From contig JAEXXY010000053.1 of the NCBI GenBank assembly GCA_023451855.1, positions 1-13,184 of the forward strand: a DNA stretch of 13,184 nt, read 5' to 3'. The notes below the pieces were generated by a model, which worked only from the letters and a program-made list of their open reading frames with translations, was not told where the DNA came from and did no database searches. Made by a program: the position numbers and the translations under genes. Position 1 is the stretch's first letter. The number at the start of each line of letters is the position of its first letter. The DNA comes from Actinomycetes bacterium. GTDB taxonomy: Bacteria; Actinomycetota; Actinomycetes; Actinomycetales; Dermatophilaceae. Shown here piece by piece: positions 7,191 to 12,062 of the stretch.

Positions 7191-7568
7191 TCAGGCGCAG
7201 CGGGTCGTCGGCGCGACGTCGAGGCGGTGGAAGGTCTCGTGGTGGCCGGCGTCGTCGGAGAAGCGCGCGGTGCCGTCGAGGAGCACGACGCGCCCGGCGT
7301 GGTACGGGTTGCCCCAGCCCGCGGGCGGGTTGCCCTGGCCGTCGGCGAGCAGACCACCGGCACGCTCGAACCAGTCCCCGTCGACGACGAGGTAGCGCAC
7401 CCCGCAGTGCGTCTCCAAGAGCACCTCGATGCCGGCGACCGAGGTCTCGACGCGTGTCGGCCGCTCCGGGTCGGACGCCTGAGTGGTGCATCCGCCGAGC
7501 GCGGGGCCCCCGAGGGCGAGCACGACCGAGCCTGCGGCAGCGCACAGCTGCGCACGCGTCCGTCCCAT
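7191..7568 (-). CDS. Small putative exported lipoprotein, function unknown
   Basis: A 125-residue protein whose family I do not recognise by function. It starts with a short positively charged N-terminus (MGRTR), then a hydrophobic stretch, then a lipobox-like ALGGC with Cys27, so it may be lipid-anchored on the outer face of the membrane. The Gly before GC makes the lipobox imperfect, so cleavage as an ordinary secreted protein is the alternative. The mature part has Cys55 and Cys124, which could form a disulfide, and a motif GWGNPYHAGRVVLLDGTARF (84-103) followed by DDAGHHETFHRL. GGAGGG is placed 6 nt before the ATG, fixing the start. It is followed by a strong terminator and so is probably monocistronic. 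Confidence 0.75.
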   Translation of the reverse strand: MGRTRAQLCAAAGSVVLALGGPALGGCTTQASDPERPTRVETSVAGIEVLLETHCGVRYLVVDGDWFERAGGLLADGQGNPPAGWGNPYHAGRVVLLDGTARFSDDAGHHETFHRLDVAPTTRCA

Positions 7569-8089
7569 GGGCGGCCCTCCGTCGGCGATCGTCGGGTCTG
7601 TCGGGTGTCACGGCCCCTGCGGCCAGTATCCCGCTCCCCGTGTGCCGGAGCGCGCTGGGCATCACGCGTCGCGGGTCGTGGCCCTGCCGGCGAGCCGCCC
7701 GAGTGGTGACGCTGGCCCAGCACGCGGGCGTCGTGGGTCCGATGCAGGCGCGCGCGGCCGAACGCTGTCGGCGCTGGGTGCCGCCACACAGGTCGCAGTC
7801 CGTGAGGTCGGACGCCCGAACACCCGTTTCCCTGAGAGCACCAGTTCTCGTGCGCGACGCGCCCGCACGCCCCTGACGGCACCAGACACCGGACGCGTCG
7901 GGCACAGTGGTTCGGGACCGGCGGAACACGGGCCGGTCGCCCAGGGGACCTCGCGCCGCTGGTGCACGCTGCGAGCGACCCGCGGCGGCGTACCTCGTCA
8001 CGGGCGCGCTCTGCCACCTCGGCGATGTCGAGAACGCGACGACGCCTCCGTCCCAGGGTGCAGTAGCGGCCGCACCGGGCCGGGCCGAC
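7569..8089. other. About 520-nt stretch without a recognisable gene
   Basis: This gap separates the divergent lipoprotein (-) and VOC (+) genes. All three plus frames and three minus frames were inspected. The open stretches are Arg/Pro/Ala-rich, lack recognisable motifs, and have no start with a ribosome-binding site except that of the VOC gene. No tRNA, long hairpin or clear promoter stands out. It may be a decayed gene or long regulatory spacing. I see nothing I can name in it. Confidence 0.5.
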
Positions 8090-8092
8090 GAA

Positions 8093-8100
8093 CGAGGAGG
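8093..8100 (+). promoter_or_regulatory. Ribosome-binding site of the VOC gene
   Basis: A strong Shine-Dalgarno GAGGAGGA lies about 6 nt before the ATG at 8107 and decides this start over longer upstream extensions of the same frame. Confidence 0.7.
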
Positions 8101-8106
8101 ACCAGC

Positions 8107-8544
8107 ATGACGATCCGGATGGACCACGTGAGCATCGTGGTCGAGGACCTCGAGGCGGCGAAGGCGTTCTTCATGGCGCTCGGCCTCGAGCTCGAGGGCG
8201 AGGCACCGATCGAGGGGCCGGCCGTCGACCGCCTCAACGCGCTCGACGGCGTGCGCGCCGAGATCGCGATGATGCGGACCCCGGACGGTCAGGGCCGGCT
8301 CGAGCTGACACGGTTCCGCTCCCCCGCGGTGGTGACCGCCGAGCCGCGTGACGCCCTCGGCAACACGCTCGGTCTGCGCAGCGTCATGTTCGCCGTGGAC
8401 GACCTTCACGCCGCCGTCGAGGCACTGCGTCCGCACGGGGGTGAGCCCGTCGGCGAGGTCGTGCAGTACGAGGACGCCTACCGGCTCTGCTACGTCCGCG
8501 GACCGGCCGGCATCATCGTCTCCCTCGCCGAGGCGCTCGGCTGA
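8107..8544 (+). CDS. VOC-superfamily (glyoxalase/bleomycin-resistance fold) protein
   Basis: A 145-residue protein with two beta-alpha-beta-beta-beta halves typical of the vicinal-oxygen-chelate fold: MDHVSIVVEDLEAAKAFFMA opens half 1 and LRSVMFAVDDLHAAVEAL opens half 2, closing with YRLCYVRGPAGIIVSLAEAL. VOC enzymes use a metal held by four side chains to isomerise, epimerise or cleave small molecules, or bind drugs. Two of the usual ligand positions are kept (His7 and Glu66 in RLEL). The two in the second half appear to be Ser92 (normally His) and Ser139 (normally Glu), so metal binding in the standard way is doubtful. The start is set by a good Shine-Dalgarno. The GNAT gene follows 25 bp downstream but has its own promoter. 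Substrate cannot be told. Confidence 0.88.
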   Translation: MTIRMDHVSIVVEDLEAAKAFFMALGLELEGEAPIEGPAVDRLNALDGVRAEIAMMRTPDGQGRLELTRFRSPAVVTAEPRDALGNTLGLRSVMFAVDDLHAAVEALRPHGGEPVGEVVQYEDAYRLCYVRGPAGIIVSLAEALG

Positions 8545-8556
8545 CGGCGGGCTTGC

Positions 8557-8562
8557 TAGGTT
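8557..8562 (+). promoter_or_regulatory. Leaderless -10 element before the GNAT gene
   Basis: TAGGTT (TANNNT) ends 7 nt before the GTG start at 8570, placing the transcription start on the start codon. No Shine-Dalgarno is present in CTGCGCC, which agrees with a leaderless mRNA. The -35 region is not obvious. Confidence 0.55.
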
Positions 8563-8569
8563 CTGCGCC

Positions 8570-9037
8570 GTGGAGATCACGCGCATCGGGCCTGCCGACT
8601 GGGAGAGCTTCCGGGCGGTGCGGCTGGAGTCGCTGTCCGAAGCCCCGTCGGCCTTCGGCTCGCGCTACGAGGACTGGGTCGAGGCCCCCGTCGAGCGGTG
8701 GCAGTCGCGCCTGACGCAGGTGCCCCTGACGCTCCTGGCGCGGCAGGACACGACGGTGGTTGGCGTCGTCAGCGGGCAGCCCGACGGAGAGACATGGGTC
8801 GAGCTCATCTCCATGTGGGTGGCGCCGGCAGCTCGAGGCACGGGCGTCGCCGGCCGGCTCATCAGTGCGGTGGCGGACTGGGCCTCGGCGCAGGACCGGT
8901 CGACCTACCTCATGGTGCGCAGCGACAATGCCCGCGCGCGTAGGGCGTATGAGCGAGCTGGCTTCGTCGACAAGGGAGTTCCGGACGATTGGCCCCTCGA
9001 CGAGCCTGCGGAGAACCGCATGGAGCTGCGCCGCTGA
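8570..9037 (+). CDS. GNAT-family N-acetyltransferase
   Basis: A 155-residue GCN5-related acetyltransferase, predicted to move an acetyl group from acetyl-CoA to an amine of a small molecule or protein. The acetyl-CoA pyrophosphate-binding motif A is clear: ISMWVAPAARGTGVAGRLIS, with R89-G90-T91-G92-V93-A94. The motif B region SDNARARRAYERAGFV follows, carrying the usual Asn (N120) and Tyr (Y127). The N-terminus (EITRIGPADWESFRAVRLES) is a normal GNAT start. The GTG at 8570 is chosen because it begins exactly at the first family-like residues and lies 7 nt after a -10 hexamer. Upstream in-frame sequence overlaps the VOC gene and has no family similarity. The substrate is unknown. Confidence 0.9.
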   Translation: MEITRIGPADWESFRAVRLESLSEAPSAFGSRYEDWVEAPVERWQSRLTQVPLTLLARQDTTVVGVVSGQPDGETWVELISMWVAPAARGTGVAGRLISAVADWASAQDRSTYLMVRSDNARARRAYERAGFVDKGVPDDWPLDEPAENRMELRR

Positions 9038-9143
9038 CGCGACGCTCCAGGGCTGTACCGACCCTTCCGACTCCGGGACTCGCGCGACCACGACGCCTGA
9101 CCAGCGCGAGGGCGGACACCGGGCCCGTTCTCCACCCAAGGCC

Positions 9144-9173
9144 TTGACACCCTAGGTAGAGTACGACTATGGC
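9144..9173 (+). promoter_or_regulatory. Promoter/operator region of the PadR operon
   Basis: A perfect -35 TTGACA (9144-9149) is followed by CCCTAGGTAGAGTA. Two readings compete. TATGGC (9168-9173) gives an 18-bp spacer and a transcription start near 9181. TAGAGT (9157-9162) is a better TANNNT and lies 6 nt before the ATG at 9169, but is too close to TTGACA to use it. The CCTAGGTAG core in the spacer is a candidate site for autorepression by the PadR protein. Confidence 0.5.
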
Positions 9174-9489
9174 ACCTCGGATGACCATGGCCACGCGCGT
9201 CGTTCTCGGAACCCTGCTGAGCGACGTCGAGGCCGAGTGGTTCGGGTCGCAGATCGGCCGGGTCGCGGGGCTGCCGAGTGGCACGGTGCACCCGATCCTC
9301 GCCCGCCTCGAAGGGGTGGGCTGGGTCGAGTCGCGATGGGAAGACATCGACCCCAGCACAGAGGGGCGCCCGGCGCGTCGGTACTACCGACTGACGCGCT
9401 CGGGGGCGGCGCAGGCCCGCCAGGCCCTGGCTGCGGCTCGTCGACCCTTGCCGGGCCTGGCCGGGAGACCGAAGGAGGGTCTGTCATGA
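9169..9489 (+). CDS. PadR-family transcriptional regulator
   Basis: A 106-residue winged-helix repressor of the PadR family. The DNA-binding domain fills most of the protein: helix 1 TRVVLGTLLS, helix 2 WFGSQIGRVAG, recognition helix SGTVHPILARLEGVGWVE (37-54), and the wing EGRPARRYYRLTRSG (65-79). The C-terminal dimerisation part is short, as in the smaller PadR subgroup. The start is ambiguous: ATG codons at 9169, 9181 and 9187 would give 106, 102 or 100 residues, and promoter geometry supports 9169 or 9181. The stop codon overlaps the next start as ATGA, so translation of the two genes is coupled. Such PadR proteins usually repress their own operon and respond to a ligand or membrane stress, and the effector here is unknown. 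Confidence 0.9.
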   Translation: MAPRMTMATRVVLGTLLSDVEAEWFGSQIGRVAGLPSGTVHPILARLEGVGWVESRWEDIDPSTEGRPARRYYRLTRSGAAQARQALAAARRPLPGLAGRPKEGLS

Positions 9490-9857
9490 GGAAGAAGCAC
9501 ACCAAGGCGTCGGTGAGGTTCGCCGTCGCGGCCATGGAGCGCGCCACCGAGGGAATGCCGTCAGAGACGAGGGACCGCTACCACGACGAGCTGGTCGCGG
9601 AGATGCACGGCCTCTCGGCCCCGAGAAGATGGCGCTACGCCGTCGGGGTCGCTGCCTCCGCGTCTGCCATGAAGGCCGCGCTGGCGCCCGGCGCCCCGCC
9701 GCCGCTGCCCAAGCCGCATCGAACGCTCGGCTGCCGGACGAACACCCACCACGTGTGGATGACGACCCACGCGGACGACGGCGCGCTGTACCGGGCCTGC
9801 GCGCGCTGCGGCAAGGAGTACATCCCCACCGGCACGGCGGGTGTCATCGGCGGCTGA
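9486..9857 (+). CDS. Small PadR-operon partner: HAAS/permease-prefix-like N-terminus with Cys/His-rich C-terminus
   Basis: A 123-residue protein translated from an ATG overlapping the PadR stop, preceded by a strong GGAGG 6-7 nt upstream. The N-terminal half (ERATEGMPSETRDRYHDELVAEMHGL, residues 18-43) resembles the HAAS / permease-prefix helical domain that commonly accompanies PadR repressors in Firmicutes and Actinobacteria. The C-terminal half carries C83, H88, H89, C105 and C108 in a pattern GC-x4-HH ... ACARCGKEY that looks like a small zinc-ribbon-type site. A moderately hydrophobic link (YAVGVAASASAMKAALA, 51-67) is too short and weak to be a sure membrane helix. Function is not established. 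By context it probably senses or relays the signal controlling the adjacent PadR. Confidence 0.75.
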   Translation: MRKKHTKASVRFAVAAMERATEGMPSETRDRYHDELVAEMHGLSAPRRWRYAVGVAASASAMKAALAPGAPPPLPKPHRTLGCRTNTHHVWMTTHADDGALYRACARCGKEYIPTGTAGVIGG

Positions 9858-9906
9858 CCACGCCGTCGCCATCCCACGGGGGCAGGATTTCCCTGGCACT
9901 CACGGG

Positions 9907-9924
9907 CACGGCGAGGAGGCCGTG
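9907..9924 (+). terminator. Weak hairpin after the PadR operon
   Basis: A 6-bp inverted repeat CACGGC / GCCGTG with a 6-nt loop lies 50 nt past the operon's last stop codon. It is short and without a U-tract, so only a tentative terminator. Confidence 0.3.
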
Positions 9925-9980
9925 GCGACGGTTTGACTCTTGCCACGGCCGGCGGCCCGCCTTGTGGCAGAGTGCCGCCC

Positions 9981-10562
9981 ATGGTTGACGACGCCCCGCA
10001 GGCTGACGGCCGTTCCGAGACCGGACTGACCGACGACGCTTTCGCCCCCCAGTGGTCCGACGACGACCGCCCACGCATCCCTCGCGTGGCCGGTGAGCGC
10101 GAGGCGCTGACGGCCTACCTCGACTACTACCGGGCGACCGTGGAGATGAAGTGCCGCGGCCTCACCACCGAGCAGGCACGAACCCGATCGATGCCGCCCT
10201 CGACGATGTCGTTGCACGGCCTGGTCCGACACCTCGCCGGCGTCGAGCGCTGGTGGTTCCAGCAGAACTTCGAACGACGCGACGTACCGTTCCTCTTCTT
10301 CACCGAGGACGACCCCGACCTCGACTTCAACCCGCCCGCGGACGCGGACTTCGCATCAGACCAAGAGGTCTGGCGAGCTGAGTGCGCCGTCTCCCGCGAC
10401 ATCGTCGCCGCCCACGACCTCGACGACAGGGCGCGGCCTCTCGACTGGTACGAGGACGTCGACCTGCGCTGGTTGATGCTGCGGATGATCACCGAGTACG
10501 CCCAACACTGCGGTCACATCGATCTGCTTCGCGAGGGGATCGACGGCCAGACGGGCACCTGA
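9981..10562 (+). CDS. DinB-like (DUF664) metal-binding helical-bundle protein
   Basis: A 193-residue protein of the DinB/DUF664 superfamily, four-helix-bundle proteins that bind a divalent metal with three His residues. In Actinobacteria they often act as mycothiol- or other thiol-dependent transferases. Signature parts: EREALTAYLDYYRATVEMKC (39-58), SLHGLVRHLAGVERWWFQQN with H79 and H84, and near the C-terminus LMLRMITEYAQHCGHIDLLRE with H176 and H179. H84, H176 and H179 are the probable metal ligands. The ATG at 9981 gives a normal length for the family. No Shine-Dalgarno is present in the ten bases before it. CAGAGT 7 nt upstream may act as a leaderless -10, although it lacks the leading T. 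It converges with the YecM-like gene, leaving an 85-bp gap. Substrate is unknown. Confidence 0.88.
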   Translation: MVDDAPQADGRSETGLTDDAFAPQWSDDDRPRIPRVAGEREALTAYLDYYRATVEMKCRGLTTEQARTRSMPPSTMSLHGLVRHLAGVERWWFQQNFERRDVPFLFFTEDDPDLDFNPPADADFASDQEVWRAECAVSRDIVAAHDLDDRARPLDWYEDVDLRWLMLRMITEYAQHCGHIDLLREGIDGQTGT

Positions 10563-10647
10563 GCACGCTCCGGCTCGTTCAGTCCGACGATCGTGCGCGC
10601 TTCCGCCGATGGCAAGGCGGTCGGCCGGGCGCCCCGAGGCCCGTCCA

Positions 10648-11244
10648 TCAGCGTGGCAGAGGGTTCGGGCCGGTCGCGGTCACGAGACGTTGGGGTACCC
10701 AGCCGTCGACGTGCCGGAACCCGTCGCCGATCGGGCCAGCATCGAGCTCGACGGATGCCCTGAGCGAAAGTCGATAGAACTTCACGTGGGTGAAGTCCTC
10801 GAACAAGATGTAGACGGGGTCGGGCGTGCTGTTCGGCCCCTGGAACTGCTGTCCCGTCAGGACCGGCTTGTGGGTTTCGACGAACTCGTCGAAGGTGTCG
10901 CCGACTACGACGCCGAGGTGCTCCAACCCCATCTTGTAGACACGCTGGTGCACAGGTGGGATGAGCTCGATGAGCCGGACGACCTTGCCGTCCATGACGT
11001 CAAGCGGCTCGGCGGGAACGATCAAGGAGATCGGACGGCCGTTCCAGACCTTCTCGCGATTGGCGATCGCGTGGCGTTCGAGGAGGCCCCGCACATGCAC
11101 GTACTGGTCCCACTCCGGGACGCGGACTGCGAGATGGCTGAGGGCGTACGGGCGGATGTCGATGCCCCTGGCAAGCAGGCGCTCGTGCTGCTGCGCGGTG
11201 AACGCCCGGTAGTCCCCGATGATGTCGCCCACGGGATCCGCCAT
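10648..11244 (-). CDS. YecM-like VOC-fold protein
   Basis: A 198-residue protein resembling the Escherichia coli YecM family, small proteins with the isomerase/extradiol-dioxygenase (VOC) fold and unknown activity. Matching features in order: RGIDIRPYALSHLAVRV (26-42, with H37), an LLERHAIANREKVWNGRPIS segment (54-73; NGRPI is shared with YecM), the VRLIELIPP strand with E93, MGLEHLGVVV with H109, and FTHVKFY near the end. H37, E93 and H109 are the likely metal ligands. I chose the ATG giving MADPVGDIIGDYRAF because AGAGGAGG lies 5 nt before it. The frame extends 65 codons further upstream, but that part is Arg/Pro-rich and unlike the family. The gene is a single-gene unit convergent with the DinB-like gene. 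Its cellular role is not known. Confidence 0.85.
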   Translation of the reverse strand: MADPVGDIIGDYRAFTAQQHERLLARGIDIRPYALSHLAVRVPEWDQYVHVRGLLERHAIANREKVWNGRPISLIVPAEPLDVMDGKVVRLIELIPPVHQRVYKMGLEHLGVVVGDTFDEFVETHKPVLTGQQFQGPNSTPDPVYILFEDFTHVKFYRLSLRASVELDAGPIGDGFRHVDGWVPQRLVTATGPNPLPR

Positions 11245-11249
11245 CGCGG

Positions 11250-11271
11250 CCTCCTCTCGGCTGCAATCGTA
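11250..11271 (-). promoter_or_regulatory. RBS and candidate -10 of the YecM-like gene
   Basis: On the minus strand a TANNNT hexamer TACGAT (11271-11266) is followed by the Shine-Dalgarno AGAGGAGG (11257-11250) and the ATG at 11244. The implied leader is about 15 nt. A matching -35 is not evident. Confidence 0.45.
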
Positions 11272-11558
11272 GGACAGCACGAAGGCGATCGGCGGACGCA
11301 GCCTCCGCAGAGGTGGTCGCGGGCTGGGGGCCGGTCGCGCTGGCAACCTTGCCGTCGTCGTGGGCCGCGCCCGTCGGTGGTCCGGGTGCGCAGCTGGACG
11401 GTGCTCCGCGGCGACCCGCTTGCGGGTCTTGTCCACCACGTCCCGCGGCCATCATGCCGCTGATGGCGCGCTCCGCCGCGCCGTCGCCAGCCACGCGCGA
11501 GCGGGCCGCTGCGGTCCAGTAGCCTGTCCCCGTTGGTCGGCCCGGCAGGGCCTCGTCA
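11272..11558. other. About 290-nt stretch without a recognisable gene
   Basis: Upstream of both the YecM-like gene (-) and the tRNA (+). Open frames here are Arg/Pro-rich and lack start signals. A 6-bp GACCCG / CGGGTC hairpin with a 4-nt loop sits at 11413-11428. TAGCCT at 11520-11525 is a possible -10 for a transcript running into the tRNA. Nothing else stands out. Confidence 0.45.
11520..11525 (+). promoter_or_regulatory. Possible -10 element upstream of tRNA-Arg
   Basis: TAGCCT matches TANNNT and is the same hexamer found before the helicase gene. It would start transcription near 11532, giving a precursor with an ~87-nt 5' leader that contains the 12-bp repeats. No good -35 is visible. 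Confidence 0.3.
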
Positions 11559-11610
11559 CAGCGAGGGTTACAGCGACCCTTGCAGCGAGGTTTCCAGCGA
11601 GGGTTTCAGC
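11559..11610. repeat. 12-bp tandem repeat, about 4.3 copies, just before tRNA-Arg
   Basis: Units start at 11559, 11571, 11583 and 11595: CAGCGAGGGTTA, CAGCGACCCTTG, CAGCGAGGTTTC, CAGCGAGGGTTT, then a partial CAGC. CAGCGA is invariant. In copy 2 the variable half is inverted, so 11561-11568 and 11576-11583 can form an 8-bp hairpin (one G:U) with a 7-nt loop. The array ends 8 nt before the mature tRNA 5' end. Confidence 0.85.
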
Positions 11611-11618
11611 CATGCCCC

Positions 11619-11694
11619 GCCCTCGTAGCTCAGGGGATAGAGCACCGCTCTCCTAAAGCGGGTGTCGCAGGTTCGAATCCTGCCGGGGGCACCA
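11619..11694 (+). tRNA. tRNA-Arg, anticodon CCU, with encoded CCA
   Basis: A full cloverleaf can be drawn. The acceptor stem GCCCTCG (11619-11625) pairs with CGGGGGC (11684-11690), including one U:G pair. The D-stem is GCTC/GAGC. The anticodon stem CCGCT/AGCGG (11645-11649, 11657-11661) encloses loop CTCCTAA, with anticodon CCT at 11652-11654, reading AGG. The variable loop is 5 nt. The T-arm GCAGG-TTCGAAT-CCTGC spans 11667-11683. The discriminator A is at 11691 and CCA is encoded at 11692-11694. AGG is a rare codon in such GC-rich genomes. A short T-run (11699-11702) follows. No integrase gene or duplicated 3' end is seen in the window. Confidence 0.97.
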
Positions 11695-11721
11695 CACGTT
11701 TTGTATGACTCCGCTTGATGC

Positions 11722-11781
11722 TCGGCGATGCCTGACGGTGTTTCGGCTGATCCTTGACATCTACGTCGGTTGATCCTTGAC
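11722..11781. repeat. Direct repeats with 21-23-bp period downstream of tRNA-Arg
   Basis: TCGGCTGATCCTTGAC (11743-11758) and TCGGTTGATCCTTGAC (11766-11781) differ at one of 16 positions and are spaced 23 bp apart. A more degenerate copy TCGGCGATGCCTGAC begins at 11722. Two helical turns between units suggests repeated binding of a protein on one DNA face. Read on the other strand, the core GTCAAGGATCA resembles the repeated terminal motifs of some IS21/IS481-like insertion sequences, so a leftover IS end is one explanation. No transposase reading frame is present here. Confidence 0.7.
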
Positions 11782-12062
11782 GCTCCCCTTCTTCGGGCTC
11801 GTGGTCGCCCGGGATGCGTCAAGCACTCCGCTCTGGCGTTGCTCCCAACAACCCTGCTCACACGAGGGGCAGCGGCCAACACCAGACCTGGACGCGGACA
11901 TCGAGCCACCCACGGCCGTGCGGGGTGCACACCGTCGTGAGCCGGCATCCCGAACTGCGAACGGTAGGGGCCCCGCCCGCCCGGATGTTGTGGGGTGAAG
12001 GATGCTTGTACCGGCGTCGCGCTCTGCGTCACCGCGTCCTGGTAGATCGTGATGGGAGTGCC
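11782..12062. other. Gene-free stretch between the repeat array and fbiC
   Basis: No frame in this ~280 nt shows a recognisable protein. Small open stretches lack ribosome-binding sites. Base composition is slightly less GC-rich and more mixed than the neighbouring genes, in keeping with a decayed insertion or an old integration scar. The last bases form the fbiC leader, including GGGAG (12054-12058). TAGATC at 12042-12047 is a weak -10 candidate. Confidence 0.45.

Noticed and set aside
5494..7395. A 633-codon open frame on the plus strand
   Set aside because: It is antisense to the CocE-type hydrolase and the lipoprotein, and crosses two hairpins and a promoter. No recognisable domain.
8348..8569. 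N-terminal extension of the GNAT protein overlapping the VOC gene
   Set aside because: Not similar to any acetyltransferase. A -10 hexamer and GTG at 8570 explain the start.
7111..8586. A 491-codon open frame on the minus strand
   Set aside because: It covers the opposite strand of the VOC gene, the gene-free gap and the lipoprotein gene in another frame. Composition is non-protein-like and there is no ribosome-binding site.
9933..9980. TTGACT at 9933-9938 as -35 of the DinB-like gene
   Set aside because: No TANNNT hexamer lies 16-19 bp downstream of it, so a normal promoter cannot be drawn.
11245..11439. N-terminal 65-residue extension of the YecM-like protein
   Set aside because: It is Arg/Pro-rich and unlike the family, and a strong Shine-Dalgarno lies right before the internal ATG at 11244.
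11619..11694. An att site of a present prophage or integrative element
   Set aside because: No integrase, phage gene or duplicated tRNA 3' end is found in the window. Only a possible old scar can be suggested.
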